Shown piece by piece: positions 17,603 to 28,292 of a DNA stretch of 64,000 nucleotides (positions are counted from its first letter, which is position 1; every line of letters begins with the position of its first letter). The notes beneath the pieces were generated by a model that was given only the letters and a program-made list of their open reading frames with translations, was not told the DNA's origin and did not search any database. Source of the DNA: Stenotrophomonas sp. Marseille-Q4652 (GTDB taxonomy: Bacteria > Pseudomonadota > Gammaproteobacteria > Xanthomonadales > Xanthomonadaceae); NCBI RefSeq assembly GCF_916618915.1, contig NZ_CAKAKE010000001.1:558001-622000 (forward strand). Reading direction: 5' to 3'. A program made the translations under genes and the position numbers.

Positions 17603-18796
17603 ATGAGCAACAAAGACATCGTCCTGGCCTTCTCCGGCGGTCTGGATACCTCCTTCTGCATCCCCTACCTGCAGGAACGCGGCTGGGCGGTGCACACCGT
17701 GTTCGCTGACACTGGCGGCGTGGATGCCGAGGAGCGCGACTTCATCGAAAAGCGCGCCGCCGAACTGGGCGCGGCCAGCCACGTCACCGTCGACGGCGGC
17801 CCGGCGATCTGGGACGGCTTTGTCAAGCCGTTCGTGTGGGCCGGCGAGGCCTACCAGGGCCAGTACCCGCTGCTGGTATCCGACCGCTACCTGATCGTCG
17901 ACGCCGCGCTCAAGCGCGCCGCCGAGCTGGGTACCAGGGCCATCGCCCACGGCTGCACCGGCATGGGCAACGACCAGGTCCGTTTCGACCTGGCGGTCAA
18001 GGCGCTGGGGGACTACGAGATCGTCGCCCCGATCCGCGAGATCCAGAAGGAACACACCCAGACCCGCGCCTACGAGCAGGCCTACCTGGAAGAGCGTGGC
18101 TTTGGCGTGCGTGCCAAGCAGAAGGCCTACACCATCAACGAGAACCTGCTGGGCGTGACCATGTCCGGTGGCGAGATCGACCGCTGGGAAGCCCCGGGCG
18201 AGGGCGCCCGCGCCTGGTGCGCGCCGCGCAGCGCGTGGCCGGTCGAGCCGCTGCACGTCACCCTGAAGTTCGTCGAGGGCGAGGCCGTGGCGCTGGACGG
18301 CAAGGAAATGCCGGGTGAGCAGATCCTGGCCAAGCTCAACAGGATGTTTGCCCCATACGGCGTTGGCCGTGGCGTCTACACCGGCGACACCGTGATCGGC
18401 CTGAAGGGCCGCATCATCTATGAAGCACCGGGCCTGGTGTCGCTGCTGGCCGCGCACCGCGCGCTGGAAGACGCGGTGCTGACCAAGCAGCAGAACCGCT
18501 TCAAGCCAGACGTGGCCCGCAAGTGGGTGGAGCTGGTGTACGAAGGCTTCTACCACGACCCGCTGAAGACCGACATCGAGGCCTTCCTGAAGTCCTCGCA
18601 GGCCAAGGTCAACGGCGAGGTGGTGCTGGAAACCCGCGGTGGCCGCGTCGACGCGGTGGCCGTGCGCTCGCCGCACATCCTCAACGCCAAGGGCGCGACC
18701 TACGCGCAGTCGGCCGACTGGGGCGTGGAGGAAGCCGAAGGCTTCATCAAGCTGTTCGGCATGAGCTCCACCCTGTACGCCTCGGTCAACCGCTGA
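17603..18796 (+). CDS. argG: Argininosuccinate synthase
   Basis: 397 residues from the ATG at 17603. The ATP pyrophosphatase P-loop is FSGGLDTS at residues 10-17, and the ASS signature around [14 protein letters not shown] is present. The enzyme joins citrulline and aspartate. It starts 28 bp after argF' and needs citrulline released by the deacetylase encoded next, so consecutive genes encode consecutive or adjoining steps. Confidence 0.96.
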   Translation: MSNKDIVLAFSGGLDTSFCIPYLQERGWAVHTVFADTGGVDAEERDFIEKRAAELGAASHVTVDGGPAIWDGFVKPFVWAGEAYQGQYPLLVSDRYLIVDAALKRAAELGTRAIAHGCTGMGNDQVRFDLAVKALGDYEIVAPIREIQKEHTQTRAYEQAYLEERGFGVRAKQKAYTINENLLGVTMSGGEIDRWEAPGEGARAWCAPRSAWPVEPLHVTLKFVEGEAVALDGKEMPGEQILAKLNRMFAPYGVGRGVYTGDTVIGLKGRIIYEAPGLVSLLAAHRALEDAVLTKQQNRFKPDVARKWVELVYEGFYHDPLKTDIEAFLKSSQAKVNGEVVLETRGGRVDAVAVRSPHILNAKGATYAQSADWGVEEAEGFIKLFGMSSTLYASVNR

Positions 18797-18819
18797 TCGC
18801 CCGCGTTGCCTGAGCCACG

Positions 18820-18843
18820 GTGCGCCCCTGCAAGGGGGCGCAC
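18820..18843. other. Strong hairpin between argG and argE'
   Basis: GTGCGCCCC and GGGGCGCAC form a nine-base-pair perfect stem with a six-base loop in the 75-bp gap. No T-run follows, so it is not a plain intrinsic terminator. It could stabilise mRNA ends or adjust expression between the two genes. Confidence 0.45.
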
Positions 18844-18871
18844 TGCTGTATCCCCCTCATCGATTCCCGCC

Positions 18872-19969
18872 ATGACCCCGTTGCTGTCCGCCACCCTCGA
18901 CCACCTGGAGAAGCTGGTGTCCTTCGACACCCGCAATCCGCCGCGCGCCATCACCACCGGCGGCATCTTCGATTACCTGCGCGACAACCTGCCGGGCTTC
19001 AACGTCGAGGTCATCGACCACGGTGCCGGTGCGGTCAGCCTGTACGCGGTACGTGGCACCCCGAAGTACCTGTTCAACGTCCACCTGGACACCGTTCCCG
19101 ATTCCCCGCACTGGTCGGCCGACCCACACGTGATGCGCCGCCTCGACGACCGCGTGGTCGGCCTCGGCGTATGCGACATCAAGGGCGCTGCCGCCGCGCT
19201 GGTAGCCGCGGCCAATGCCTGCGATGGCGACGCCGCGTTCCTGTTCTCCTCCGACGAGGAAGCCAACGACCCGCGCTGCATCGCCGCCTTCCTGGCCCGT
19301 GGCATCCCTTACGAAGCGGTGCTGGTGGCCGAGCCGACCATGAGCGAGGCGGTGCTGGCCCATCGCGGCATTTCCTCGGTGCTGATGAAGTTCAGCGGCC
19401 GCGCAGGGCATGCTTCCGGCAAGCAGGATCCGTCGGCGTCCGCGCTGCACCAGGCCATGCGCTGGGGCAACAGGGCGCTGGACCATGTCGAGGCGCTGGC
19501 GCACGAGCGCTTCGGCGGCCTGACCGGGCTGCGCTTCAACATCGGCCGCGTCGAAGGCGGCATCAAGGCCAACATGATCGCCCCGGCCGCCGAGCTGCGC
19601 TTCGGCTTCCGGCCGCTGCCGTCGATGGACATCGACGCGCTGCTGGCGACCTTCGCCTCGTTCGCGCAGCCCGAAGCAGCGCACTTCGAGGAAACCTTCC
19701 GCGGCCCGAGCCTGCCCTCGGGCGACATCGCCCGTGCCGAGGAACGCCGCCTGGCCGCGCGCGACGTCGCCGACGCGCTGAACCTGCCGATCGGCAATGC
19801 GGTGGATTTCTGGACCGAGGCCTCGCTGTTCTCGGCCGGCGGCTACACCACGATGGTGTATGGCCCGGGTGACATCGCCCAGGCGCACACCGCCGACGAA
19901 TTCGTCACCCACGAGCAGCTGCAGCGCTACGCCGATTCGGTGTTGCGCATCCTGCAGCAGGGCGCCTGA
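18872..19969 (+). CDS. argE': N-acetyl-L-citrulline deacetylase, M20 peptidase family
   Basis: 365 residues from the ATG at 18872. The two-metal M20 motifs are [18 protein letters not shown] and SSDEEAND. The dimerisation lid region includes [20 protein letters not shown]. In E. coli ArgE hydrolyses N-acetylornithine. Beside an N-acetylornithine carbamoyltransferase the expected substrate is N-acetylcitrulline, giving citrulline for ArgG. Substrate is inferred from context and from the known Xanthomonas pathway. Confidence 0.92.
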   Translation: MTPLLSATLDHLEKLVSFDTRNPPRAITTGGIFDYLRDNLPGFNVEVIDHGAGAVSLYAVRGTPKYLFNVHLDTVPDSPHWSADPHVMRRLDDRVVGLGVCDIKGAAAALVAAANACDGDAAFLFSSDEEANDPRCIAAFLARGIPYEAVLVAEPTMSEAVLAHRGISSVLMKFSGRAGHASGKQDPSASALHQAMRWGNRALDHVEALAHERFGGLTGLRFNIGRVEGGIKANMIAPAAELRFGFRPLPSMDIDALLATFASFAQPEAAHFEETFRGPSLPSGDIARAEERRLAARDVADALNLPIGNAVDFWTEASLFSAGGYTTMVYGPGDIAQAHTADEFVTHEQLQRYADSVLRILQQGA

Positions 19970-20039
19970 GGCGCCACCCACCGGCCCGGTTCCATCGGCC
20001 CTTTCCCCCTTGCGGCCCCCGCCGCCTGAAGAAACCGCA

Positions 20040-21368
20040 ATGTCTCCTTCCCAGCAAGCCCACCGCCAGACCCGCCAGACCATCGTGCGTCTGCTTTCCT
20101 CCATGGCCAGCGCCAAGGAGATCAGCCAGTACCTCAAGCGTTTCTCGCAGCTCGATGCCAAGCGCTTCGCGGTGGTCAAGGTCGGCGGCGCGGTGCTGCG
20201 CGACGACCTCGACGCGCTGACCTCGTCGCTGTCGTTCCTGCAGGACGTGGGCCTGACCCCGATCGTGCTGCACGGCGCCGGCCCACAGCTGGACACCGAG
20301 CTGTCCGCGGCCGGCATCGGGAAGCAGACCGTCAACGGCCTGCGCGTGACCTCGCCCGAAGCGCTGGCGATCGTGCGCCGCGTGTTCCAGCAGTCCAACC
20401 TCAAGCTGGTCGAGGCGCTGCAGAAAAACGGCGCGCGCGCAACTTCCATCACCGGTGGCGTGTTCGAGGCCGAGTACCTGGATCGCGACACCTACGGCCT
20501 GGTCGGTGAGGTCAAGCGCGTCAACCTGGCGCCGATCGAAGCCAGCCTGCGCGCCGGTTCGATCCCGGTGATCACCTCGATGGGGGAGACAGCCAGCGGC
20601 CAGATCCTCAACGTCAACGCCGACTTCGCCGCCAACGAGCTGGTGCAGGAACTGCAGCCCTACAAGATCATCTTCCTCACCGGCACCGGTGGCCTGCTCG
20701 ACGAGAACGGCAAGCTGATCGACTCGATCAACCTGTCCACCGAGTACGACCAGCTGATGGCGCAGCCGTGGATCCACGGCGGCATGCGGGTCAAGATCGA
20801 GCAGATCAAGGACCTGCTGGACAAGCTCCCGCTGGAATCGTCGGTGTCCATCACCCGTCCGTCGGACCTGGCCAAGGAACTTTTCACCCACAAGGGCTCG
20901 GGCACCCTGGTCCGTCGCGGCGAACGCGTGACCAAGGCGGCCTCGTGGGACGAGCTGGACCTGGAGCGGCTCAAGGGCCTGATCGAGTCCAGCTTCGGCC
21001 GCACCCTGGTGCCGGACTACTTCCAGAAGACCCGGCTGCTGCGCGCCTACGTCAGCGAGAACTACCGCGCCGCGGTGATCCTGACCCAGGAAGCCGAAGG
21101 CGTGTACCTGGACAAGTTCGCCGTGCTCGAGGATGCGCAGGGCGAAGGCCTGGGCCGCGCGGTATGGAACGTGATGCTGGAGGAAACCCCGCAGCTGTTC
21201 TGGCGCTCGCGCAACGGCAACCCGGTCAACCACTTCTACTACGCCGAGTCCGATGGGTGTTACAAGCTCGATCACTGGAAGGTGTTCTGGTACGGCGCCA
21301 ATGGCTTCGACGACATCAAGGGCTACGTCGGGCACTGCGCCGCACGCGCGCCGAGCCTGCAGGGCTGA
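20040..21368 (+). CDS. argB: Bifunctional N-acetylglutamate kinase/synthase
   Basis: 442 residues. Residues 1 to about 290 are an amino-acid kinase domain ([28 protein letters not shown]). Residues from about 300 are a GNAT-type acetyltransferase region ([41 protein letters not shown]) like that of vertebrate-type N-acetylglutamate synthase. This kinase-plus-synthase fusion is known from Xanthomonas and Maricaulis. It makes and phosphorylates N-acetylglutamate, the first two steps of the pathway, and is the likely target of arginine feedback control. Confidence 0.95.
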   Translation: MSPSQQAHRQTRQTIVRLLSSMASAKEISQYLKRFSQLDAKRFAVVKVGGAVLRDDLDALTSSLSFLQDVGLTPIVLHGAGPQLDTELSAAGIGKQTVNGLRVTSPEALAIVRRVFQQSNLKLVEALQKNGARATSITGGVFEAEYLDRDTYGLVGEVKRVNLAPIEASLRAGSIPVITSMGETASGQILNVNADFAANELVQELQPYKIIFLTGTGGLLDENGKLIDSINLSTEYDQLMAQPWIHGGMRVKIEQIKDLLDKLPLESSVSITRPSDLAKELFTHKGSGTLVRRGERVTKAASWDELDLERLKGLIESSFGRTLVPDYFQKTRLLRAYVSENYRAAVILTQEAEGVYLDKFAVLEDAQGEGLGRAVWNVMLEETPQLFWRSRNGNPVNHFYYAESDGCYKLDHWKVFWYGANGFDDIKGYVGHCAARAPSLQG

Positions 21369-21371
21369 GCC

Positions 21372-21968
21372 ATGGCCGCCGGCTGGACCGTCGTGCCCAC
21401 GCTGACCGGGCGTCACGCGCGGCTGGAGCCGCTGCAGGTCGACCACGTGCCGGCATTGCAGCAGGCCGTGGAGGGCAGTGGCCTGGACCGGCTCTGGTAC
21501 ACCAACGTGCCGTCGGTCGAGCGCGTGCCTGCCTACGTAGAAGCCGCGTTGCGCAGCCAGACCGAAGGCAAGGCTTTGCCGTGGGTCGTGCGTGACGCCG
21601 CCGCCGACGTGGTCGGCACCACGCGCTTCTACGCCATCGAAGCCGACGTGCCCAGGGTCAGCATCGGCTACACCTGGTATGCACCGCGCGTGCAGCGTAC
21701 CGGCGTCAACACCGAGGCCAAGCTGCTGCTGCTCGGCCACGCGTTCGAGCAGCTGGCCTGCATCAGCGTCAGCTTCGAGACCAGCTGGTTCAACCACGCC
21801 TCGCGCACCGCGCTGGCCCGCCTTGGCGCAAAGCAGGACGGCGTGCTGCGCAACCACAAGCGCCATGGCGACGGTACGCCGCGCGATACCGTCGTCTTCT
21901 CCATCATCGATTCGGAATGGGCAGGGGTGAAGCGCCACCTGCAGTTCCGCCTGGATTCGCACCCATGA
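21372..21968 (+). CDS. GNAT-family N-acetyltransferase (RimJ/RimL type)
   Basis: 198 residues. The pattern [39 protein letters not shown] and [20 protein letters not shown] is that of RimJ/RimL-like GNAT proteins, which acetylate protein N-termini or small amines. It starts 3 bp after argB and overlaps argC by four bases (ATGA), so it is firmly inside the arg operon although it is not a recognised arginine enzyme. The substrate is unknown. A link to acetylated intermediates is tempting but unsupported. Confidence 0.85.
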   Translation: MAAGWTVVPTLTGRHARLEPLQVDHVPALQQAVEGSGLDRLWYTNVPSVERVPAYVEAALRSQTEGKALPWVVRDAAADVVGTTRFYAIEADVPRVSIGYTWYAPRVQRTGVNTEAKLLLLGHAFEQLACISVSFETSWFNHASRTALARLGAKQDGVLRNHKRHGDGTPRDTVVFSIIDSEWAGVKRHLQFRLDSHP

Positions 21969-22918
21969 CTGACAAGAAGTTCTCCCTCGGCATCGTCGGT
22001 GCCCGCGGCCACACCGGCAGCGAACTGATCCGCCTGCTGGCCGCGCACCCGGCCATCGAACTGGCGTTCGTGTCCTCGCGCGAGCTGGCTGGCCAGCGCG
22101 TGGCCGACCACAATCCCGCCTTCAGCGGCGAGCTGCGCTACGAGAACCTCGACGCCGAGGCCGTGGCCGCCAAGGGCGTGGATGCCGTGGTGCTGGCCCT
22201 GCCCAACGGCCTGGCCGCACCGTTCGTCGCCGCCCTCGATGCCACCAAGCCGGACACGGTGATCGTCGACCTGTCGGCCGATTACCGGTTCGACACGAGC
22301 TGGTACTACGGCCTGCCGGAACTGACCCGCGGCCGCTACGACGGCAACAAGCGCATCTCCAACCCGGGCTGCTATGCCACCGCGATGCAGCTGGCGATCT
22401 CGCCGATGCTCGACGTGCTGGCCGGCCCGCCGCAGTGCTTTGGCGTCAGCGGCTACTCCGGCGCCGGCACCACGCCCTCGGACAAGAACAACACCGAACT
22501 GCTGGCCTGCAACCTGATGCCGTATGCGCTGGCCAACCACGTGCACGAGCGCGAGGTCACCGGTCATCTCGGCTTTCCGGTGGAATTCATGCCGCACGTG
22601 GCGCCGCATTTCCGCGGCATCACCATGACCGTCAACCTGTGGCTGACCCAGCCGATGACGCTGGAGCAGGTCAGGTCGCGCTACGAGGCTGCGTATGCCG
22701 GTGAACCGCTGGTGGAGGTAATCGACACCGCGCCGTGGGTGAGCCGCATCGCCGGCCGCAACGGCGCGCAGATCGGCGGTTTCACCCTGGCCCCGGGCGG
22801 CAAGCGCGTGATCGTGGTCGCCACCCTGGACAACCTGCTCAAGGGCGCGGCGACGCAGGCGCTGCAGAACCTCAACCTGGCCCTGGGCCTGGACGAGCTG
22901 ACCGCCATCGAACCCTGA
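21965..22918 (+). CDS. argC: N-acetyl-gamma-glutamyl-phosphate reductase
   Basis: 317 residues from the ATG at 21965. An NAD(P)-binding start ([18 protein letters not shown]) is followed by the active-site motif [12 protein letters not shown] with the catalytic Cys. [11 protein letters not shown] segment lies in the C-terminal domain. It reduces acetylglutamyl phosphate to the semialdehyde, the step after ArgB. The preceding GNAT gene overlaps it by four bases. The argD aminotransferase needed next is not in the window. Confidence 0.95.
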   Translation: MTDKKFSLGIVGARGHTGSELIRLLAAHPAIELAFVSSRELAGQRVADHNPAFSGELRYENLDAEAVAAKGVDAVVLALPNGLAAPFVAALDATKPDTVIVDLSADYRFDTSWYYGLPELTRGRYDGNKRISNPGCYATAMQLAISPMLDVLAGPPQCFGVSGYSGAGTTPSDKNNTELLACNLMPYALANHVHEREVTGHLGFPVEFMPHVAPHFRGITMTVNLWLTQPMTLEQVRSRYEAAYAGEPLVEVIDTAPWVSRIAGRNGAQIGGFTLAPGGKRVIVVATLDNLLKGAATQALQNLNLALGLDELTAIEP

Positions 22919-22978
22919 GCGGCCGGCCCGCATCACGAACAACACGGGGCGGCAGCGACCGGCCCACGGAGCAAGCAC

Positions 22979-24274
22979 ATGGCAGAGCTGTTGTGGCAGA
23001 AACCCGGCGTCCACGTCGACGCCAAGATCCAGACCTTCCTCGCCGGCGATGACGTCATCCTCGACCGCGAGTTCTTCCTGTACGACATCCAGGCGTCCAC
23101 CGCGCATGCCGAAGGCCTGCAGCACATCGGCATCCTCTCGGCCGAAGAGCTGGAAGGGCTCAAGCGCGAGCTGGCGGTGCTGGCCGACGACTTCCGCAGC
23201 GGCGCCTTCGTGCTCGACGAGCAGTACGAGGATTGCCACTCCGCCATCGAGGCGCGCCTGACCGAGCGCCTGGGCGATGCCGGCCGCCGCATCCACACCG
23301 GCCGCAGCCGCAACGACCAGATCCTGGTCGCCACCCGCCTGTGGCTGAAGGACAGGCTGGCCCGCGTTGCCGAGCTGTCCAAGGCGATTGCCAGGGTCGC
23401 GCTGGACCGCGCCGAGGTCGAGAAGGCACAGCCGCTGCCGGGTTACACCCACATCCAGCGCGCCGTGGTGTCCTCGGCGGGAATGTGGTGGGCCGGCTGG
23501 GCCGAGGCCTTCATCGACAACGCCGTGCGCGCCGCCGATACCCGCAAGCTGGTGGACTGCAACCCGCTGGGCACCGCCGCCGGCTACGGCGTCAACCTGC
23601 CGCTGGACCGCGACCACACCACCGCCGCGCTGGGCTTCGCACGCATGCAGGTCAGCCCGGTCTACGCCCAGCTCTCGCGCGGCAAGTTCGAGCTGGCCGC
23701 GCTGGAAGCGCTCGGCGGCGCCACCTTGGACCTGCGCCGCATCGCGTGGGACCTGTCGCTGTTCACCAGCGGCGAGTTCGCCTTCGTCAGGCTGCCGGCG
23801 CAGTACACCACCGGCTCGTCGATCATGCCCAACAAGCGCAACCCGGACGTGGTCGAGCTGATGCGCGCGACCCACGCCTCGGTCGCCGCCGCGCGTACCG
23901 AGATCGAGCAGTTGCTGTCGCTGCCCTCGGGTTACCAGCGCGACCTGCAGAACTCCAAGGGCGCGATCGTCCACGGTTTCAGCCGCGGCTTGATGGCGCT
24001 GGAACTGCTGCCGGCGCTGCTGGAGAACCTGGACTGGAACGACACCGCGATCCGCGCCGCCATTGACTCGGGCATGTACGCCACCGATGTCGCGGTGGAA
24101 GCGGCCGTGGCCGGCGTGCCGTTCCGCGAGGCCTACAAGGCCGCCGCGGCCGCCTCGGATACGGCCGGGCAGGGGCGCACGCCGGAAGGCAGTCTCGCCG
24201 CACGTGTCTCTCCCGGTGCCGCCGCCGACCTGCGCCTGGGCGAGCTCAACGCACGCTGGCAGGCGCTGGCCTGA
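22979..24274 (+). CDS. argH: Argininosuccinate lyase
   Basis: 431 residues, slightly shorter than the E. coli enzyme. The fumarase/aspartase-superfamily signature [18 protein letters not shown] is present, with [10 protein letters not shown] near residue 105. The enzyme releases fumarate and arginine as the last step. Its stop codon shares bases with the start of the YciI-like gene (TGATG), so the two are coupled. Confidence 0.96.
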   Translation: MAELLWQKPGVHVDAKIQTFLAGDDVILDREFFLYDIQASTAHAEGLQHIGILSAEELEGLKRELAVLADDFRSGAFVLDEQYEDCHSAIEARLTERLGDAGRRIHTGRSRNDQILVATRLWLKDRLARVAELSKAIARVALDRAEVEKAQPLPGYTHIQRAVVSSAGMWWAGWAEAFIDNAVRAADTRKLVDCNPLGTAAGYGVNLPLDRDHTTAALGFARMQVSPVYAQLSRGKFELAALEALGGATLDLRRIAWDLSLFTSGEFAFVRLPAQYTTGSSIMPNKRNPDVVELMRATHASVAAARTEIEQLLSLPSGYQRDLQNSKGAIVHGFSRGLMALELLPALLENLDWNDTAIRAAIDSGMYATDVAVEAAVAGVPFREAYKAAAAASDTAGQGRTPEGSLAARVSPGAAADLRLGELNARWQALA

Positions 24275-24537
24275 TGGGCGCCAGGCTGTACCTGGTGATG
24301 GCGATGCGCCGGCCGGATTTCCCGGCCGACGTGGTGCAGCCGCATCGGGAATTCCTCGCCGAACTGCGCGCGCGCAACCAGCTGCAGCTGACCGGCGGTT
24401 TCAGCGACGGCCGCGGCGGCGCCTACGTGCTGTGCAACGTGGATTCGCTGGCCGATGCGCAGGCCATCGTCGCGCGCGATCCGCTGGTGCTGCGCGGTGC
24501 CTCGACGCTGACCGTCCACGAATGGAACGTACACTGA
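24274..24537 (+). CDS. YciI-like small protein
   Basis: 87 residues forming a predicted ferredoxin-like alpha/beta domain. It has the YciI pattern of a conserved His near residue 25 (VQPHREFLAEL), GGFSDGRGGAYVL and ARDPLVL. YciI proteins are small dimeric domains, with proposed hydrolase or dehydrochlorinase-like roles, and some are fused to other enzymes. The start overlaps the argH stop. Its job in an arginine/proline operon is unknown. Confidence 0.75.
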   Translation: MGARLYLVMAMRRPDFPADVVQPHREFLAELRARNQLQLTGGFSDGRGGAYVLCNVDSLADAQAIVARDPLVLRGASTLTVHEWNVH

Positions 24538-24558
24538 TCCACCCCTGACCCGACGCCC

Positions 24559-25716
24559 ATGACGACAATGCCCTCCGACAAGGCCTCTCCCTTTCCCGTC
24601 CAGACGGTGCCGGAGTGGCGGCGGGCGGTCCTCAAGGTCGGCAGCAGCCTGCTGGCTGCCGACGGTGGCGGGCTCACGCCACGCTTCGCCTTGGGCCTGG
24701 CCCAGTTCGTCTCGGCCAACGTGCTGGCCGGGCGCGAGGTTGTCATCGTCTCCTCCGGCGCGGTGGCCGCCGGCCGCGCCATCGTGCCGGGCACGCTGCA
24801 GGCCGGTGCCTCGATTGCCGCACGCCAGGCGCTGGCCGCGCTTGGCCAGGCGCGGCTGATCAGCCTGTGGCAGCGCTTCTTCGAGCGTCCGGTCGCGCAG
24901 GTGCTGCTCACCCATGACGACCTGCGCAACCGGCGCCGCTACCTCAACGCCCGCGCCACGCTCAACGAGCTGCTGGCGCTGGGCACGCTGCCGGTAGTCA
25001 ACGAGAACGACACCGTCTCGGTCGACGAGCTCAAGCTCGGCGACAACGACAACCTGGCCGCCATCGTCGCTGCGCTGGTTGATGCCGATGCGCTGTTCAT
25101 CGCCACCGACATCGATGGCCTGTACACCGCCGACCCGCGCCGCGACCCGCAGGCGCAGCCGGTGTCCGAGGTCCACGAGCTGGGCGCCGAGGTGCTGGCC
25201 ATGGCCGGTGGCAGCGGCACCTCGGCCGGCACCGGTGGCATGCACACCAAGCTGCAGGCCGCGGCCAAGGCCGGCGCGGCCGGCATCGACACGTACCTGT
25301 TCAATGGTCGTGATGCCGACGTAGTGCGCGGCCTGGCCCAGGGCCAGCTGCGTGGCACCCGCCTGCATGCCGGGCGCAGCCGCGTGGCCGCACGCAAGTA
25401 CTGGCTCCGCCACGCCCCGGTGGAAGCCGGCGCGATCATGGTCGATGGCGGCGCCGCTGCTGCGCTCAAGGACAAGGGCGCCTCGCTGCTGCCCGGTGGC
25501 GTGGTCGGTGCCGAGGGCGAATTCCGCCGCGGTGACATGGTCGAGATCCAGCTGCGCGACGAAGCCGGCGTGCGCAGCGTGGCGCGCGGCGTCAGCCAGT
25601 ACTCGGCGCAGGACATCCGCCGCATCGCCCGCCACCACTCGCGTGAGATCGAGGCGATCCTCGGTTACAACTACGGGGGCAACATCGTCCATCGCGACGA
25701 CCTGGTGCTGCTGTAA
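24559..25716 (+). CDS. proB: Glutamate 5-kinase with PUA domain
   Basis: 385 residues from the ATG at 24559. A second ATG at 24568 is equally possible and no clear ribosome site decides. The amino-acid kinase domain reads AVLKVGSSLL, VSSGAVAAGR, NENDTVSVDELKLGDND and ATDIDGLYT. A C-terminal PUA domain follows (GAIMVDGGAAAAL to the end). The enzyme phosphorylates glutamate as the first step of proline synthesis. Glutamate is also the precursor of arginine, which suits co-location with arg genes. It is followed 24 bp later by proA. Confidence 0.96.
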   Translation: MTTMPSDKASPFPVQTVPEWRRAVLKVGSSLLAADGGGLTPRFALGLAQFVSANVLAGREVVIVSSGAVAAGRAIVPGTLQAGASIAARQALAALGQARLISLWQRFFERPVAQVLLTHDDLRNRRRYLNARATLNELLALGTLPVVNENDTVSVDELKLGDNDNLAAIVAALVDADALFIATDIDGLYTADPRRDPQAQPVSEVHELGAEVLAMAGGSGTSAGTGGMHTKLQAAAKAGAAGIDTYLFNGRDADVVRGLAQGQLRGTRLHAGRSRVAARKYWLRHAPVEAGAIMVDGGAAAALKDKGASLLPGGVVGAEGEFRRGDMVEIQLRDEAGVRSVARGVSQYSAQDIRRIARHHSREIEAILGYNYGGNIVHRDDLVLL

Positions 25717-25740
25717 CTCCCCCGCGCAACGAGGTGACAG

Positions 25741-26988
25741 ATGACTGACATCCGCACGCAGGCCCTGCAATGCCGCCAGGCGGCGCAGGTGCTGGCGCAG
25801 CTATCCACCGCCGCCAGGAACGACCTGCTGCAGGCGATGGCGCGGGCACTGGAGGAGGACGCTGACGCCATCCTCGCCGCCAACGCGAGGGATCTGGCCG
25901 CCGCCGAAGCCAAGGGCGTGGGTTCGGCCATGCTCGACCGCCTGCGCCTGGATCCGGTGCGTCTTGCCGGCGTTGCCGCAGCCGTGCGTGAAGTGGCACT
26001 GCTGGCCGACCCGGTCGGGCAGGTGACCCGCGACGACGTGCGCCCCAACGGCATCCGCGTGCAGAAGGTGCGCGTGCCGCTGGGCGTGATCGCGATGATC
26101 TACGAGGCCCGTCCCAACGTCACCGCCGATGCCGCGGCGCTGTGCATCAAGGCCGGCAACGGCGTGATCCTGCGCGGCGGCTCGGAGGCCATCCATTCCA
26201 ATACCGCGATTGCGGCCGCGCTCAAGCGCGCCCTTGCTGCGGCAGGGGTACCCGAGGCCGCGCTGACCCTGGTCGAGGACCTGCGCCGCGAGACCATGCT
26301 CGAGCTGCTGCAGCTCTCCGACATCATTGATCTGGCCATCCCGCGCGGTGGGGAAGGGCTGATCCGTTTCGTCGCCGAACACGCGCGCGTGCCGGTGATC
26401 AAGCACTACAAGGGCGTGTGCCACCTGTTCGTCGATGCCGATGCCGACATCGAGCAGGCGCTGGGGCTGCTCATCGACGGCAAGTGCAGCCGGCCTTCGG
26501 CCTGCAACGCGCTGGAAACCCTGCTGGTGCACCGGGACATCGCTGGCGAATTCCTGCCAAGGGCGGCGGTCGCGCTGCGCGAGCGTGGCGTCGAGCTGCG
26601 TGGCGATGACGCATCGCGCGCCCTGGTGACGGACATGATCCCGGCCACCGACGCCGACTGGGACACCGAATACCTGGACCTTGTGCTGGCCGTGCGCGTG
26701 GTCGACGACCTGCAGGCCGCCATCGCCCACATCCAGCGCCACACCTCCGACCACACCGAAGTCATCGCCACCCGCACCCCCGCCAACGCCGAGGCCTTCG
26801 TCGCCGCACTGCGCAGCGCGGTGGTCATGGTCAATGCCTCGTCGCGCTTCTCCGACGGTGGCCAGCTGGGCCTGGGCGCGGAGATCGGCATTTCCACCAC
26901 CCGCCTGCATTCCTACGGCCCGATGGGGCTGGAAGCACTGACCGTGGAGCGCTTTGTCGTGCGTGGCGAGGGACAGGTCCGCGCCTGA
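25741..26988 (+). CDS. proA: Gamma-glutamyl phosphate reductase
   Basis: 415 residues of the aldehyde-dehydrogenase superfamily. The nucleotide-binding part has [17 protein letters not shown], and the catalytic Cys lies in [19 protein letters not shown]. It converts glutamyl phosphate to the semialdehyde that closes to pyrroline-5-carboxylate. AGGTG lies ahead of the ATG. It is the last gene of the arg/pro cluster. After its stop the core genome gives way to an IS element 76 bp on. Confidence 0.96.
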   Translation: MTDIRTQALQCRQAAQVLAQLSTAARNDLLQAMARALEEDADAILAANARDLAAAEAKGVGSAMLDRLRLDPVRLAGVAAAVREVALLADPVGQVTRDDVRPNGIRVQKVRVPLGVIAMIYEARPNVTADAAALCIKAGNGVILRGGSEAIHSNTAIAAALKRALAAAGVPEAALTLVEDLRRETMLELLQLSDIIDLAIPRGGEGLIRFVAEHARVPVIKHYKGVCHLFVDADADIEQALGLLIDGKCSRPSACNALETLLVHRDIAGEFLPRAAVALRERGVELRGDDASRALVTDMIPATDADWDTEYLDLVLAVRVVDDLQAAIAHIQRHTSDHTEVIATRTPANAEAFVAALRSAVVMVNASSRFSDGGQLGLGAEIGISTTRLHSYGPMGLEALTVERFVVRGEGQVRA

Positions 26989-26991
26989 CGC

Positions 26992-27008
26992 CCACGCCAC
27001 TGGCGTGG
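26992..27008. terminator. Hairpin after proA, possible terminator
   Basis: CCACGCC and GGCGTGG pair over seven bases with a three-base loop directly after the proA stop. There is no T-run, so termination here would be weak or factor-assisted. Confidence 0.3.
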
Positions 27009-27130
27009 CCATGCGGCTGCAGACCGCTGCCGGGGCTTCGCCACAGCCAAATAGCCCCTGCAGGTGACCTGCCCCCACTGAGCCATACCAGCCGAAGCTA
27101 GGTAGAGTCCGTCATCCAGAGAGGACGGAC

Positions 27131-27397
27131 ATGCGCAAGAGTCGCTTCACCACGGAACAGATCATTGGCTTCATCAAGCAGGCCGAGGCCGGCATGGTGG
27201 TATCGGAGTTGGGCCGGCAGCACGGTTTCAGCCCGGCCAGTTTCTACGCTTGGCGGGCCAAGTACGGCGGCATGGAGGCCGAAGACGCCAAGCGCCTGAA
27301 GGAGCTGGAGTCGGAGAACAACCGCTTGAAGCGGCTGCTGGCTGAAGCGCACCTGGACATCGAAGCGCTCAAGGTCGGCTTCGGGGTAAAACGCTAG
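27131..27397 (+). CDS. IS3-family transposase OrfA
   Basis: 88 residues. An N-terminal helix-turn-helix (TTEQIIGFIKQAEAG to HGFSPASFYAWRAKYGG) is followed by a leucine-zipper helix (LKELESENNRLKRLLAEAHL). OrfA binds the IS ends. It stops at an AAAACGCTAG sequence, where a -1 frameshift would join it to OrfB, the usual way IS3 elements make active OrfAB transposase. Confidence 0.93.
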   Translation: MRKSRFTTEQIIGFIKQAEAGMVVSELGRQHGFSPASFYAWRAKYGGMEAEDAKRLKELESENNRLKRLLAEAHLDIEALKVGFGVKR

Positions 27398-27429
27398 CCC
27401 CACAACGCAAGCGCGAGGCGGTCCGTCGC

Positions 27430-28263
27430 ATGCTCGAAGCCACCACGGTGAGCGAGCGTCGGGCCTGCCGCCTTGCGGGGCTGTCCCGCGATGCCTTCCG
27501 CCATCGGCCCGAACAGGCGCCTGCGAACCAGGCGCTGTCAGCGCGCATCATCGAACTGGCGCAGGCGCGCCGCAGGTTCGGCTATCGCCGCCTGCACGAC
27601 CTGCTGCGTCCGGAGTACCCGGCTGTGAACCACAAGAAGGTCTACCGCCTGTATCGCGAGGCGAACCTGGCCGTGCGTCGTCGCAAGAAGGTCCGCAGGC
27701 CGCCCGGCGAGCGCCAGCGGCTGTCGTCTGCAACGGCCCCCAATGCGGTATGGAGCATGGACTTCGTCAGCGACGCGCTGGCCAATGGGCGCCGCCTGAA
27801 GTGCCTGACGGTCGCCGACGACTTTACCCACGAGTGCGTCGACATCACGGTCGACCATGGCATCAGTGGCGCCTACCTCGTGCGCGTGCTGGATCAGGCT
27901 GCGCGGTTCCGCGGCTACCCGCGGGCGGTGCGCACGGACAACGGTCCGGAGTTCACCAGCCGGGCCTTCATCGCATGGGCGCAGCAGCATGGCATCCAAC
28001 ACCTGCTAATCGAGCCTGGCCGGCCTATGCAGAACGGCTACATCGAGAGCTTCAACGGCAAGTTCCGCGACGAGTGCCTCAACGAGCATTGGTTCACGTC
28101 GCTGGTCCAATCCCGCAGCGTCATCGCCGAGTGGCGCCGCGACTACAACCAGGTGCGACCACACAGCAGCTGCGGACGCATCCCGCCGGCCCAGTTCGCT
28201 GCCAACCACCGAACCCAAACCCATCCCACCGCAGTACCCTTCAACCCCGGGCTCCACCAGTAA
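27430..28263 (+). CDS. IS3-family transposase OrfB (DDE integrase core)
   Basis: 277 residues counted from an internal ATG. The frame opens earlier and is probably translated as an OrfAB fusion. The DDE triad is visible in WSMDFVSDAL, VRTDNGPEFTS and NGYIESFNGKFRDECL. The HTH_21-type start (LARRRFGYRRLHDLL-like) fits the family. No internal stop is seen, so the element may still be mobile. Confidence 0.93.
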   Translation: MLEATTVSERRACRLAGLSRDAFRHRPEQAPANQALSARIIELAQARRRFGYRRLHDLLRPEYPAVNHKKVYRLYREANLAVRRRKKVRRPPGERQRLSSATAPNAVWSMDFVSDALANGRRLKCLTVADDFTHECVDITVDHGISGAYLVRVLDQAARFRGYPRAVRTDNGPEFTSRAFIAWAQQHGIQHLLIEPGRPMQNGYIESFNGKFRDECLNEHWFTSLVQSRSVIAEWRRDYNQVRPHSSCGRIPPAQFAANHRTQTHPTAVPFNPGLHQ

Positions 28264-28292
28264 TGGGTGGTACGGCTACTGGGGGCAGGTCA

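Larger units (their letters stand above)
27065..28292 (+). mobile_element. IS3-family insertion sequence (IS407-like subgroup), complete
   Basis: The ends are imperfect inverted repeats: TGACCTGCCCCCACTGAGCC on the left and GGCTACTGGGGGCAGGTCA on the right. About 1228 bp lie between the outer bases, with two consecutive transposase frames. The flanking four bases differ (CAGG left, CTTC right), so no target duplication is left and one flank has been rearranged. A 178-bp copy of its right end lies at 33924-34101 in the same orientation. Confidence 0.92.
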
